A stretch of DNA of 64,000 nucleotides, from contig NZ_JAAFIX010000005.1 of assembly GCF_013297935.1 (NCBI RefSeq), positions 212,788 through 276,787 on the forward strand, given 5' to 3'. Origin of the DNA: Rhodoferax sp. (GTDB taxonomy: Bacteria > Pseudomonadota > Gammaproteobacteria > Burkholderiales > Burkholderiaceae_C). The translations under genes and the position numbers were made by a program. The notes below the pieces were generated by a model. It saw only the letters and a program-made list of their open reading frames with translations, made no database searches and was not told where the DNA came from. Numbering within the stretch: position 1 is the stretch's first letter; each line of letters begins with the position of its first letter. Positions 35,272 through 44,000 of the stretch are shown one piece after another.

Positions 35272-35976
35272 TTAATCTCCGGTGACGGTCCGGGCGAACA
35301 CCATGGCGCTGATGTGTTTCGCGCCGGCTCGGCGCAGCACCTGCGAAGCGGCTCCCAGAGTGGCTCCACTGGTCATAACATCATCGACCAGGATCACGCG
35401 TTTCCCCTCGATGGCCGCTGCGTTGAGTGGCTCCATGGCAAAAGCATGTTGCAAATTGTGCAGGCGTTGCTGGCGCGGAAGTCCGCTTTGGGCCGGGGTG
35501 TGAATCACCCGCAGCAAAGAGGTTTCTTGTACCTTTGCGGGGTAAAGTTGCTTAGCCAGCAACGAGGATTGATTGAAACCCCTGTCGCGCAGCCTCTCTC
35601 GTGACAAGGGCATGGGAACAACCCAATCCGCCGCTTCCAGCGCCGGCTCCACCCACGGCGCGCTGCGCATGACCGCAGCAAAGTACCGCGCCCAAGCGGG
35701 GTTGCCCCGGAATTTGAAGTCTGCGATCAGCCGGTCCCAGGGGTATCCATAGTCCACCGCTGCGAAGGCTTGATCCCAGTCGGTGGGGGTCTTCGCGCAG
35801 GTTTTGCAGGAGGTCAAGGTGTCCGGGATGGCTAAGGCGCAAGTCGGGCATCGATACACCGGTTGTGCGAAAGCCTCGACACAGTCTGCGCACAATGCCA
35901 CCGAAGGCCACGCTCTGCACACCCGGCACGCGCTGGGTACCGGGAGGCTTAACCCCTGGAGTAAGGTGCGGAACAT
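35272..35976 (-). CDS. ComF-family phosphoribosyltransferase-like protein
   Basis: 234-residue ComF protein. A double zinc-ribbon comes first (CRVC, CADC, CPTC and CKTC pairs within the first 90 residues), followed by a PRTase domain with the PRPP-binding loop VILVDDVMTSGATLG. ComF takes part in DNA uptake during competence. It starts at ATG 35976, with a GTG eight codons upstream also possible. It diverges from the BioC-like gene over 38 bp. Confidence 0.9.
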   Translation of the reverse strand: MFRTLLQGLSLPVPSACRVCRAWPSVALCADCVEAFAQPVYRCPTCALAIPDTLTSCKTCAKTPTDWDQAFAAVDYGYPWDRLIADFKFRGNPAWARYFAAVMRSAPWVEPALEAADWVVPMPLSRERLRDRGFNQSSLLAKQLYPAKVQETSLLRVIHTPAQSGLPRQQRLHNLQHAFAMEPLNAAAIEGKRVILVDDVMTSGATLGAASQVLRRAGAKHISAMVFARTVTGD

Positions 35977-36014
35977 AGGGCCAATATACTCGCGCTCCAC
36001 AGTCTTCCCAGCCC

Positions 36015-36893
36015 ATGTCAGAACACAAGCCCCCTACCATCGATCCGGTCGCAGCAGCCCGTTGGGCGCAGTCGCCAGTGGAGACCGCTCCTTGGCTGCA
36101 CGAAGAGGTAGCTCGTCGTATGGAAGATCGGCTGCAGTGGATTGTGCAAAAGCCACAGACCTGGCTGGACTGGGAGCCATCCAGAGGTGGCTGCGAAGGG
36201 CATTTGCGAGTGCAAAAGCGCTATCCCTCGGCTCAGAGTTACGTCTACGAGAGCACCTCTGCACGGCAAGCGCACTCCAGAAAAGTCCTGACGCCCGCAT
36301 GGTGGAGTCCCGGGCGGTGGACGGGCGCGACGCCCCGATTCGAAGACGCGCCAGCTCCGGTGCAGATGGTGTGGGCCAATATGGCTTTGCACATGGCCGC
36401 GGACCCTGAGGCCATGATCGGGACTTGGCACAAGGGGCTCGCGGTGGACGGTTTTGTGATGTTTTCTTGTTTTGGCCCGGACACTTTGCGGGAGTTGCGC
36501 CGGGTGTTTGAGGCTGCAGGCTGGCCACCACCCAACCATCAGTTCACGGATATGCATGACTGGGGGGATATGTTGGTCCATGGCGGCTTTGCGGAGCCGG
36601 TCATGGATATGGAGCGCATCACCCTGAGCTACTCCTCTGCCAAGAGCTTGCTGGACGAACTGCGCGGTTTAGGGCGTAATCTGCATCTGAGCCGGTTTGG
36701 GGGAGTGAGATCCAAAGCTTGGTATTCGGAGATGCAGGATCGCCTGACCCGCGAGCTCACGGCACCGGATGGCCGGCTTTCGATCACATTCGAGGTGGTC
36801 TACGGACATGCCTTTAAACCTAAGCCACGGCTGAAGGTAGCGCCAGAGACGCGAGTTTCCCTTGGTGACATGCGCGCAGCGCTAAAAAACTAG
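36015..36893 (+). CDS. BioC-like methyltransferase with degenerate SAM motif
   Basis: 292-residue protein whose overall layout matches malonyl-ACP O-methyltransferase BioC of betaproteobacteria. It has a long N-terminal segment, APVQMVWANMALHMAADPEAMI as motif IV and FVMFSCFGPDTLRELR after it. The glycine-rich SAM-binding motif I is not canonical: the segment WLDWEPSRGG (about 53-62) stands where an LDLGCGTG-type sequence is expected. It may bind SAM poorly, or not be a methyltransferase. No other biotin gene is nearby. Strong codon-usage continuity with its neighbours argues against a pseudogene. Confidence 0.7.
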   Translation: MSEHKPPTIDPVAAARWAQSPVETAPWLHEEVARRMEDRLQWIVQKPQTWLDWEPSRGGCEGHLRVQKRYPSAQSYVYESTSARQAHSRKVLTPAWWSPGRWTGATPRFEDAPAPVQMVWANMALHMAADPEAMIGTWHKGLAVDGFVMFSCFGPDTLRELRRVFEAAGWPPPNHQFTDMHDWGDMLVHGGFAEPVMDMERITLSYSSAKSLLDELRGLGRNLHLSRFGGVRSKAWYSEMQDRLTRELTAPDGRLSITFEVVYGHAFKPKPRLKVAPETRVSLGDMRAALKN

Positions 36894-37045
36894 GCAAAAC
36901 CCCTACAGATTCGCCTTTGCGTGGCGTCAGGCTGACGCCGGTCAAGTCCGTTACTGTCATACAATGATAGGAAAGAGGTGACGGCATTTCCCCCCTCCAG
37001 TTTGGGTCGCGTTTTCATCGATGCGTCCCATTTCGGGTGATACGC

Positions 37046-37522
37046 ATGACGAATCCGGTTTTCCGCTTTGCGACGGTTGATGGGCGACAGGTTCACTGGC
37101 TTCTCCGGCGAAACTGTTCCGTAACGCCCCTGCAATTGGTGTGGACTTATTTCGCGTTGTGCGTGGTGTCCATGGGAATCGGGCTTTTCTTCTGGTTTCA
37201 AGGGGCAACGCTGGTCATCCCGTTTGCTTCTTTGGAGTTGATTGCAGTCGGTGTGGCTTTTCTGGTTTACGCCAAGCACTCGACGGATGGAGAGCGAATC
37301 GCCCTGCTGGATAACCGGCTCATTGTTGAGTTGGAGTGTGCCGGGAAGTTAGAGAAGGCTGAATTCCAAAGAGGCTGGGTGAGGGTGGAGCCGCGTAGCG
37401 ACGACACGTCCCTGATTGAGCTATCGGAGCGCGGTCGGACAATTCAAGTCGGGCGGTACATCCGCCCGGAGTTGCGTCCGCAGTTGGCTAGAGAGATTCG
37501 TTCGGCGTTGCGCATGGCCTGA
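37046..37522 (+). CDS. DUF2244 membrane protein of the cox locus
   Basis: 158-residue inner-membrane protein with two spans near residues 30-50 and 55-78, and a cytoplasmic C-terminal domain. It matches the DUF2244 family, frequently found before cytochrome c oxidase subunit II in proteobacteria. The function is unknown. I use the ATG at 37046 rather than the GTG three codons earlier. It lies 54 bp before the coxB ATG on the same strand. Confidence 0.8.
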   Translation: MTNPVFRFATVDGRQVHWLLRRNCSVTPLQLVWTYFALCVVSMGIGLFFWFQGATLVIPFASLELIAVGVAFLVYAKHSTDGERIALLDNRLIVELECAGKLEKAEFQRGWVRVEPRSDDTSLIELSERGRTIQVGRYIRPELRPQLAREIRSALRMA

Positions 37523-37576
37523 GGGGTGCGCAAAGCCGGGGCGGTGAATTATTTTGGGGCATCAAAAGTGAACGAG

Positions 37577-38761
37577 ATGAAGAACACAACGAACAAACTG
37601 GCTTCCATGCTGTGGTCTGCCGCTGCTTTTGCCGGCACTTCCATGTTGACGCACGCGCATGCGGTCAATGATTTGCCCGGCGGCCCCGCGGTAAATCAGC
37701 TCAATCTGCCACCGGCAGTCACCAAAATTGCCGAAGAGCAGCAATGGCTCCACTGGTTTATGTTGATCGTTTGCTCCGTGATCTTTGTCGCGGTGTTCTC
37801 CGTCATGTTTTATTCCATCTGGAAGCACCGCAAATCGGTGGGATACAAGCCGGCCACTTTTCATGAGTCGGTGACGGTTGAAATTATTTGGACGATTGTT
37901 CCCTTTGTCATTGTGATTCTGATGGCATTGCCCGCCACCAAGGTCGTGGTCGCCATGAAGGACACCACCAATGCGGACCTGACCATCAAGGCCACAGGTA
38001 TGCAGTGGAAGTGGGGTTACGACTACCTGAAAGGTGAGGGCGAAGGCATTGGTTTCGTATCCACCCTGGACAGCGACCAGCGCGCCCTCTCTGACGCTGG
38101 TGGCCCTAAAAAGGGTGAGTCCATCGATAACTACCTGTTAAAAGTGGACAACCCTTTGGTTGTGCCTGTCGACAAGAAGGTTCGGATCATCACAACTGCA
38201 AATGATGTGATCCATGCTTTCATGGTCCCTGCTTTTGGTATCAAGCAAGACGCGATTCCCGGTTTCGTGCGTGACACCTGGTTCCGTGCAGAGAAGACGG
38301 GCGACTTTTACGGGCAGTGTGCAGAGTTGTGCGGCAAGGAGCACGCCTACATGCCCATCCATGTGAAGGTTTTGTCTGCAGAAGATTATTCTGCTTGGGT
38401 TGCCGGGGAAAAGAAGAAGCTGGCGGCCAAGGCCGATGACCCGACCAAGGTCTGGGCATTGGATGACATCTCTAAGCGTGGCGAGAAGGTCTATGCGCAA
38501 AATTGCGCTGCTTGCCACCAAGCTAACGGCAAGGGCGCTGGCCCCATCAAGGCTCTGGACGGCGCAGCCGTGGTGCTTGATGCGGACAAGAGCAAGCAAA
38601 TTGCGGTTTTGCTGAATGGCCAGAACAACGGCTCTATGCCGGCATGGAAAACATTGAGCGATACAGACATCGCTGCGGTGATTACCTACACGAAGAACAA
38701 CTGGTCTAACAAAACCGGTCAGCTTGTGCAGCCCGCCGAAGTGCTGGCTTTGCGCAAGTAA
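37577..38761 (+). CDS. coxB: Cytochrome c oxidase subunit II with fused cytochrome c domain
   Basis: 394-residue subunit II of an aa3/caa3-type haem-copper oxidase. A signal peptide (about 1-29) is followed by two membrane spans and the cupredoxin domain, with CuA ligands C248, C252, H256 and M259. A C-terminal cytochrome c domain follows, with haem site C310-A-A-C313-H314. The fused haem domain lets the enzyme accept electrons from soluble or membrane cytochromes. Start at ATG 37577 rather than upstream GTGs, since the signal peptide begins there. First structural gene of the cox operon. Confidence 0.95.
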   Translation: MKNTTNKLASMLWSAAAFAGTSMLTHAHAVNDLPGGPAVNQLNLPPAVTKIAEEQQWLHWFMLIVCSVIFVAVFSVMFYSIWKHRKSVGYKPATFHESVTVEIIWTIVPFVIVILMALPATKVVVAMKDTTNADLTIKATGMQWKWGYDYLKGEGEGIGFVSTLDSDQRALSDAGGPKKGESIDNYLLKVDNPLVVPVDKKVRIITTANDVIHAFMVPAFGIKQDAIPGFVRDTWFRAEKTGDFYGQCAELCGKEHAYMPIHVKVLSAEDYSAWVAGEKKKLAAKADDPTKVWALDDISKRGEKVYAQNCAACHQANGKGAGPIKALDGAAVVLDADKSKQIAVLLNGQNNGSMPAWKTLSDTDIAAVITYTKNNWSNKTGQLVQPAEVLALRK

Positions 38762-38802
38762 AGTCTTCAGGCAGAACGTAGAAATTTGAGAAGGACCTCA
38801 CC

Positions 38803-40419
38803 ATGAGCGCCGTACTAGACCACCACGATCACGCCCACGACGATCACCACCATGCCCCTACGGGTTGGCAGCGTTGGGTGTTTGCGACCAACCACAAAGA
38901 CATCGGTACTTTGTATCTTTTGTTCAGTTTCACGATGTTGATCATCGGCGGCATTTTGGCGCTACTGATTCGCGCTGAGTTGTTCCAGCCTGGCTTGCAA
39001 CTGGTCAACCCCGAGTTGTTTAACTCGTTGACGACAATGCACGGCTTGATCATGGTGTTCGGCGCCATCATGCCGGGCTTTGTAGGCTTTGCGAACTGGA
39101 TGATCCCGCTGCAAATCGGTGCATCTGACATGGCCTTTGCGCGTATGAATAACTTCAGCTTCTGGCTGATGATTCCTGCCGCGCTGATGCTGGTGTCTTC
39201 CTTCTTCATGCCGGGCGGCGCTCCTGCTGCCGGCTGGACTTTGTACGCTCCTTTGACCCTGCAAATGGGCCCATCGATGGATGCCGGCATTTTTGCAATG
39301 CACATCCTAGGCGCCTCGTCCATCATGGGGTCCATCAACATCATCGTCACCATCTTGAACATGCGCGCTCCTGGCATGACCCTGATGAAGATGCCTATGT
39401 TTTGCTGGACATGGTTGATTACCGCCTACTTGTTGATCGCTGTGATGCCCGTGTTGGCCGGTGCCATCACCATGACATTGACTGACCGTCATTTCGGCAC
39501 CAGCTTCTTCAATCCTGCGGGTGGCGGCGACCCGGTGATGTACCAACACATTTTCTGGTTTTTCGGGCACCCTGAGGTGTACATCATGATCTTGCCGGCT
39601 TTCGGCATCGTGAGTCAGATCGTTCCCGCGTTCGCCCGCAAGAGGCTTTTCGGCTATGCCTCAATGGTGTACGCCACCTCCTCCATTGCCATCTTGTCCT
39701 TCATCGTGTGGGCTCACCACATGTTTACGACCGGTATGCCGGTCACCGGACAGCTGTTCTTCATGTACGCAACCATGTTGATCGCCGTGCCTACCGCGGT
39801 GAAGATCTTCAACTGGATTGCCACCATGTGGCAGGGTTCCATGACTTTTGAAACGCCCATGCTCTTTGCAGTGGGTTTCATTTTCGTCTTCACTATGGGT
39901 GGTTTCACCGGCTTGATCCTCGCAATGGCGCCTATCGACATCCAGTTGCAAGACACCTACTACGTGGTTGCTCACTTCCACTATGTGTTGGTGGCAGGCT
40001 CCTTGTATGCCATGTTTGCCGGCTTCTATTACTGGGCCCCCAAGTGGACTGGCGTCATGATTCCTGAGTGGAAGGGCCGTCTGCATTTCTGGTGGTCGCT
40101 GATCGCCTTTAACGTGACCTTCTTCCCCATGCACTTCTTGGGTCTGGCTGGCATGCCACGTCGCTACGCTGACTACCCCATGCAGTTTGCTGATTTCAAT
40201 ATGGTTGCATCCATCGGTTCCTTCGCCTTCGGCTTGGCTCAGGTGTACTTCTTCTTTGGTGTGGTGCTCCCTGCCATGTTGGGCAAGGGTGAAAAAGCTC
40301 CTCAGAAGCCATGGGAAGCCGCTGAAGGTTTGGAGTGGGAAGTCCCCTCGCCAGCACCTTTCCACACCTTTGAGAATCCTCCTAAATTGGACGCTACTGC
40401 AACCAAGGTGATTGGCTAA
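38803..40419 (+). CDS. coxA: Cytochrome c oxidase subunit I
   Basis: Catalytic subunit (538 residues, 12 spans) with haem a and the haem a3-CuB centre. The low-spin haem ligand sits in [11 protein letters not shown]. The CuB His-Tyr pair lies in [19 protein letters not shown], with [10 protein letters not shown] and [10 protein letters not shown] giving the remaining histidines. The N-terminal [12 protein letters not shown] stretch is unusually histidine-rich and could assist metal loading. It is 41 bp from coxB and overlaps the next start by one base. Confidence 0.98.
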   Translation: MSAVLDHHDHAHDDHHHAPTGWQRWVFATNHKDIGTLYLLFSFTMLIIGGILALLIRAELFQPGLQLVNPELFNSLTTMHGLIMVFGAIMPGFVGFANWMIPLQIGASDMAFARMNNFSFWLMIPAALMLVSSFFMPGGAPAAGWTLYAPLTLQMGPSMDAGIFAMHILGASSIMGSINIIVTILNMRAPGMTLMKMPMFCWTWLITAYLLIAVMPVLAGAITMTLTDRHFGTSFFNPAGGGDPVMYQHIFWFFGHPEVYIMILPAFGIVSQIVPAFARKRLFGYASMVYATSSIAILSFIVWAHHMFTTGMPVTGQLFFMYATMLIAVPTAVKIFNWIATMWQGSMTFETPMLFAVGFIFVFTMGGFTGLILAMAPIDIQLQDTYYVVAHFHYVLVAGSLYAMFAGFYYWAPKWTGVMIPEWKGRLHFWWSLIAFNVTFFPMHFLGLAGMPRRYADYPMQFADFNMVASIGSFAFGLAQVYFFFGVVLPAMLGKGEKAPQKPWEAAEGLEWEVPSPAPFHTFENPPKLDATATKVIG

Positions 40420-40535
40420 TGTCCAAGTCCGCTGACCAGAAGAAGGCAAATGCACGGTTGGGTCTGATATTGGCCTCCGTCGCTGCCGTCTTCTTCATCG
40501 GGTTTATGGTCAAGATGGTGTTATTGGGTAAGTAA
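40419..40535 (+). CDS. Small cytochrome oxidase assembly peptide (38 aa)
   Basis: ATG 40419 shares its A with the coxA stop (TAATG). The 38-residue product has a charged N-terminus (KKANAR) and one membrane span (about 14-35). Peptides of this size and place, between coxA and ctaG, are annotated as cytochrome oxidase small assembly proteins in Burkholderiales. Its stop lies two bases before the ctaG ATG, so the three genes are tightly coupled. Confidence 0.85.
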   Translation: MSKSADQKKANARLGLILASVAAVFFIGFMVKMVLLGK

Positions 40536-40537
40536 CC

Positions 40538-41134
40538 ATGGTCAATGTCCGCGCTAATCGCAAAATGATGGGCAAACTGGCAGTGATTACTGTCAGCATG
40601 TTCGCATTCGGATATGCGTTGGTTCCCTTGTACCAAGCCATTTGCGAGATGACCGGGATCAATGTCTTGGCGTTGGGCGAGCAAGTCATTCTGGGTAAAA
40701 AAGCGGAGCCGGTGAATTCACAGGTGGACACATCCCGGAGCATCACCGTCGAGTTTGATGCGAACTCACGGGGACCATGGGAGTTCCGTCCTGCACAGCG
40801 CTCTATGGTTGTGCACCCCGGTGAAATGACAACGGTTGTTTACGAGTTCCAAAACGTTCAGAACCGGCGGATGTCCGCGCAGGCTATTCCGAGCTACGCA
40901 CCGATGCAGGCATCGGCACACTTCAATAAGCTGGAGTGCTTTTGCTTCAATCAGTACACATTGGAGCCCGGAGAGAAGAAGTCGTGGCCCGTCGTTTTTG
41001 TGATCGACCCTAAGTTGTCAAAAGACGTGACGACCATTACCTTGTCGTACACCTTTTTTGAGGTGGGGGGAAAAACGCCCCCCGCCCCGGTCGCGGCAGT
41101 CAAGCCGACCGCCAGTGATTTGGCAGGTTCCTGA
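40538..41134 (+). CDS. ctaG: Cytochrome c oxidase assembly protein CtaG/Cox11
   Basis: Copper chaperone that delivers CuB to subunit I. The 198-residue protein has an N-terminal membrane anchor (about 14-32) and a periplasmic domain. Its conserved copper ligands are in ECFCFNQ (residues near 129-135). The YQAICEMTGI motif follows the anchor. The TGA overlaps the next ATG by one base. Confidence 0.95.
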   Translation: MVNVRANRKMMGKLAVITVSMFAFGYALVPLYQAICEMTGINVLALGEQVILGKKAEPVNSQVDTSRSITVEFDANSRGPWEFRPAQRSMVVHPGEMTTVVYEFQNVQNRRMSAQAIPSYAPMQASAHFNKLECFCFNQYTLEPGEKKSWPVVFVIDPKLSKDVTTITLSYTFFEVGGKTPPAPVAAVKPTASDLAGS

Positions 41135-41343
41135 TGGAGCGCGCAACGTCCTCTGAGAAGGCGACCTTTCTGACCAGTGTGAAGCTGGTGGCATGGTCGT
41201 TCTTGGGTATCCGCAGCAGTAAGGGTTATCGGGATGACCTATCCAAGGTAAACCCCTTGCATGTCGTGCTCGTGGGCCTGGTGGCTGCGGTACTGTTGGT
41301 GGTAGGACTGATCAGTGTGGCAAAGTGGGTGGTGAGCGCTTAA
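41134..41343 (+). CDS. DUF2970 single-span membrane protein
   Basis: 69-residue protein with a soluble basic half (FLGIRSSKGYRDDLSKVNP) and a C-terminal membrane span (about 46-67). This matches DUF2970, a small family that lies between ctaG and coxC in betaproteobacterial cox operons. The function is unknown, with an assembly role inferred from position. It starts within the ctaG stop. Confidence 0.85.
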   Translation: MERATSSEKATFLTSVKLVAWSFLGIRSSKGYRDDLSKVNPLHVVLVGLVAAVLLVVGLISVAKWVVSA

Positions 41344-41395
41344 GCGCGCATTACCGGGATCTAAAGATTCGGATTAGAGAAGAAATGGAGAAGAA

Positions 41396-42277
41396 ATGAG
41401 CTCAGCGACACACGGCACAACGCCTTATTACTTTGTGCCCGGACCTTCGCGTCACCCTGTGATGGCTGCGGCGGGTCTGTTCTTCGTGATTCTTGGAGCA
41501 GGCCAATGGATCAATGGTTCAGCTTGGGGCAAATATTCCCTGATGCTGGGCATGGTCTGGTGGTTGTTCGTTTTGTACCAGTGGTTCCGCGACGCTGTGG
41601 TTGAAAGCGAAGGCGGCCAGTACGGTCGGAAAATTGACATCTCCTACCGCTGGAGCATGAGCTGGTTCATCTTCTCTGAGGTGATGTTCTTTGGTGCTTT
41701 CTTTACGGCTCTCTGGTGGGCGCGATCTCACTCCGTGCCTGCGCTGGGAAGCTTGGAAAACGCCCTCCTATGGCCGGACTTCAAAGCCGTGTGGCCTAGC
41801 ATCGCGGCCGGTGCGACAGCTTCTCCTGGTGGCATCGTCGAGCCCTTCACGACCATGGGACCCTTCTGGTTGCCCACTATCAACACCGCACTGCTGTTGA
41901 CCTCTGGCGTGACGCTCACCATTGCACACCACGCATTGATTGACGCAAACCGTTCTAAGACCATTGCCTTCATGTGGGCCACCGTGTTGCTTGGCGTGAC
42001 CTTCCTGTTTGTGCAGGGTTACGAGTATTACCATGCCTACACGGCTTACAACCTCAAGCTCAGCTCTGGCGTGTTCGGTTCGACGTTCTACATGTTGACG
42101 GGCTTCCACGGTTTCCACGTGCTGGTTGGCATGCTGATGTTGTTGTTCATCACCCTGCGTTTGCAAAAGGGTCACTTCACCCCGGAGCGTCACTTCGGGT
42201 TCGAAGGTGCCGCCTGGTACTGGCACTTTGTCGACGTGGTGTGGCTGGGCCTTTACGTCCTGGTTTACTGGTTCTGA
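41396..42277 (+). CDS. coxC: Cytochrome c oxidase subunit III
   Basis: 293-residue, seven-span subunit III. Landmarks are SWFIFSEVMFFGAFF, TGFHGFHVLVGMLML and the C-terminal FEGAAWYWHFVDVVWLGLY. It supports stability of the catalytic core and proton uptake. It is followed by a strong terminator, so it closes the structural part of the operon. The assembly genes downstream have their own start on the other side of a minus-strand gene. Confidence 0.97.
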   Translation: MSSATHGTTPYYFVPGPSRHPVMAAAGLFFVILGAGQWINGSAWGKYSLMLGMVWWLFVLYQWFRDAVVESEGGQYGRKIDISYRWSMSWFIFSEVMFFGAFFTALWWARSHSVPALGSLENALLWPDFKAVWPSIAAGATASPGGIVEPFTTMGPFWLPTINTALLLTSGVTLTIAHHALIDANRSKTIAFMWATVLLGVTFLFVQGYEYYHAYTAYNLKLSSGVFGSTFYMLTGFHGFHVLVGMLMLLFITLRLQKGHFTPERHFGFEGAAWYWHFVDVVWLGLYVLVYWF

Positions 42278-42293
42278 GCACCTGCATCGCCAA

Positions 42294-42317
42294 AAAAGGC
42301 ACCCTCGGGTGCCTTTT
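42294..42317 (+). terminator. Rho-independent terminator after coxC
   Basis: Stem AAAAGGCACC with GGTGCCTTTT around CTCG, with a short T-run. It separates coxC from the convergent DUF2909 gene. Confidence 0.85.
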
Positions 42318-42332
42318 GTATTGGTGCTGGCT

Positions 42333-42554
42333 TTACTGTCCTTCTGGAATTCCTGTGGGGTGGATGTATCCCAGCTTCCACGCCAAAAGAATGCAAAGAA
42401 ATAAGAAAATGGAAACCCCGACGCGCAGTCCGAGCGCGCGGGCCATGTTCTTGGATTTGGAGTGCTGCGAACTACCGCCGCGCAACATGAAATACAGCGC
42501 AGTCGCAAGGCTGCCAAGAATTGCCACAAAGGCCAGAATAACGAGGTAGGTCAT
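42333..42554 (-). CDS. DUF2909 twin-transmembrane protein
   Basis: 73-residue protein with two membrane spans (about 1-24 and 45-63) joined by a basic loop (HSKSKNMARALGLR). This is the DUF2909 twin-transmembrane family, usually found between coxC and surf1 in betaproteobacteria. The ATG at 42554 lies 15 bp from the surf1 GTG on the opposite strand. The function is unknown. A cox assembly role is plausible from its constant location. Confidence 0.85.
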   Translation of the reverse strand: MTYLVILAFVAILGSLATALYFMLRGGSSQHSKSKNMARALGLRVGVSIFLFLCILLAWKLGYIHPTGIPEGQ

Positions 42555-42569
42555 GCGGAGAATTATTAC

Positions 42570-43307
42570 GTGAACCCCGGCCTGCGCTGGTGGTGGGTGA
42601 CGATAACCACCTGTCTCGCTGCGGCGTTGGCACTTTCCCTCGGGTTTTGGCAACTCCGTCGTGCGGCTGAAAAGCAAGCCTATGTAGATGCCATGCAACT
42701 CGCTGCACTTCAGCCTCCGATGGCGGGTAGCGAATGGTTGCGCGCGCCAAACGCCATGCCCGTCCTGCACCGTCCTGTGCGGCTGCTCGGAACGTGGGTG
42801 GCTGGGCGCACAGTGTTTCTCGACAATCGCCAGATGAATGCGAAAGTCGGTTTCTATGTGCTCACGCCCCTGCAGATGAGCGGCACGGGGGAGGTAGTCA
42901 TGGTGCAGCGTGGGTGGGCGCCCCGCAATTTTGTGGATCGGACCCAGTTGCCACCCGTCGAGTCGCCAGCGGGTGAAGTTGAAATCACCGGGCGAATTGC
43001 CTTGCCGCCGTCCAAGCTTTACGAGCTGGGCGGAGCGAGTGCAGGGGCGATACGGCAAAATCTGGACTTGGCGCAATTCCGCGTGGAAACCGGTCTGGCA
43101 CTGGCGACAGGTTTGACGGTGGTTCAAACCGGTTCAGCCTCTGAGGGGCTGCTGCGAGATTGGCCGGTCGTCAACGCTGGTGTTGAGAAGCACCAAGGCT
43201 ATGCCGCACAGTGGTTTGCACTGTCTGCGCTGGTCGCTGGACTCTACGCCTGGTTTCAACTGCGACGACGCAAACCATTACCCAAGGATACTGACCCCCA
43301 TGTCTAG
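42570..43307 (+). CDS. SURF1-family cytochrome oxidase assembly protein
   Basis: Inner-membrane haem A handling factor (245 residues). The first span is followed by SLGFWQLRRAAEKQA, the SURF1 signature. GTWVAGRTVFLDNRQM and the C-terminal second span (AQWFALSALVAGLYAWF) complete it. I choose GTG 42570, which has GGAG nine bases upstream, because no in-frame ATG gives a sensible N-terminus. The next gene starts eight bases before its stop. Confidence 0.93.
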   Translation: MNPGLRWWWVTITTCLAAALALSLGFWQLRRAAEKQAYVDAMQLAALQPPMAGSEWLRAPNAMPVLHRPVRLLGTWVAGRTVFLDNRQMNAKVGFYVLTPLQMSGTGEVVMVQRGWAPRNFVDRTQLPPVESPAGEVEITGRIALPPSKLYELGGASAGAIRQNLDLAQFRVETGLALATGLTVVQTGSASEGLLRDWPVVNAGVEKHQGYAAQWFALSALVAGLYAWFQLRRRKPLPKDTDPHV

Positions 43308-43992
43308 CCCGCCGATTCATGATGACCGCCCGTTGGGCTTAACGGTGCACTCGCTGCCGGAGCCTTCAGAGGCACTGCAGACGCGCGCTGTGAACACCCG
43401 CGCGGGGCGTTGGCGCATGCTCGCGGTGATGTTGGTGTGCGCGGCACCGGTCATCGCCTCGTACTTCACGTATTACGTGATCCGGCCCGAAGGCCGTCGT
43501 AACTTCGGCGAACTGATTCAGCCCCAGCGTCCATTACCCGCCATCAGCGCCACCAATCTCCAAGGCGAGGCCCTCGCATTGCCAACGCTCAAAGGGCAAT
43601 GGCTCTTTGTGAGTGTTGCCGGGGGCGCCTGCGGTGCGGCCTGCCAACAAAATCTGTATCTACAGCGCCAACTGCGCGAAGGCCTGGGCAAGGAAAAAGA
43701 CCGACTCGATTGGGTTTGGTTAGTCCAGGATGATGCAGCGGTGTCCCCCGAGCTGCAGACAGCGCTCAAAGGCGCCACGGTGTTGCGAGTGCCTGGCCTA
43801 GAGCTCAGTCGTTGGTTGGTGGCCGAACCGGGGCGCCAGCTCGAAGATCACCTCTACCTCGTAGACCCTTTGGGTAACTGGATGATGCGTTTCCCCTCCG
43901 GCTTGACTGCGGAGAACGCACCCAAGGTCAAACGGGACCTCGACCGCCTGATGCGGGCCGCCCAGTTCTGGGACCGGGCCGGACGCGACTAA
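43300..43992 (+). CDS. Membrane-anchored thioredoxin-fold protein with CxxxC motif (Sco-like)
   Basis: 230-residue protein with one span at about 44-62 and a thioredoxin-like domain. The motif GGACGAACQ has Cys111 and Cys115 in the C-x3-C spacing used by Sco copper chaperones, not the CxxC of thioredoxins. No downstream copper-binding His is obvious to me. Position between surf1 and ctaA points to cytochrome oxidase assembly. Start at ATG 43300, overlapping surf1 by eight bases. Confidence 0.75.
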   Translation: MSSPPIHDDRPLGLTVHSLPEPSEALQTRAVNTRAGRWRMLAVMLVCAAPVIASYFTYYVIRPEGRRNFGELIQPQRPLPAISATNLQGEALALPTLKGQWLFVSVAGGACGAACQQNLYLQRQLREGLGKEKDRLDWVWLVQDDAAVSPELQTALKGATVLRVPGLELSRWLVAEPGRQLEDHLYLVDPLGNWMMRFPSGLTAENAPKVKRDLDRLMRAAQFWDRAGRD

Positions 43993-44000
43993 AACGCAAT

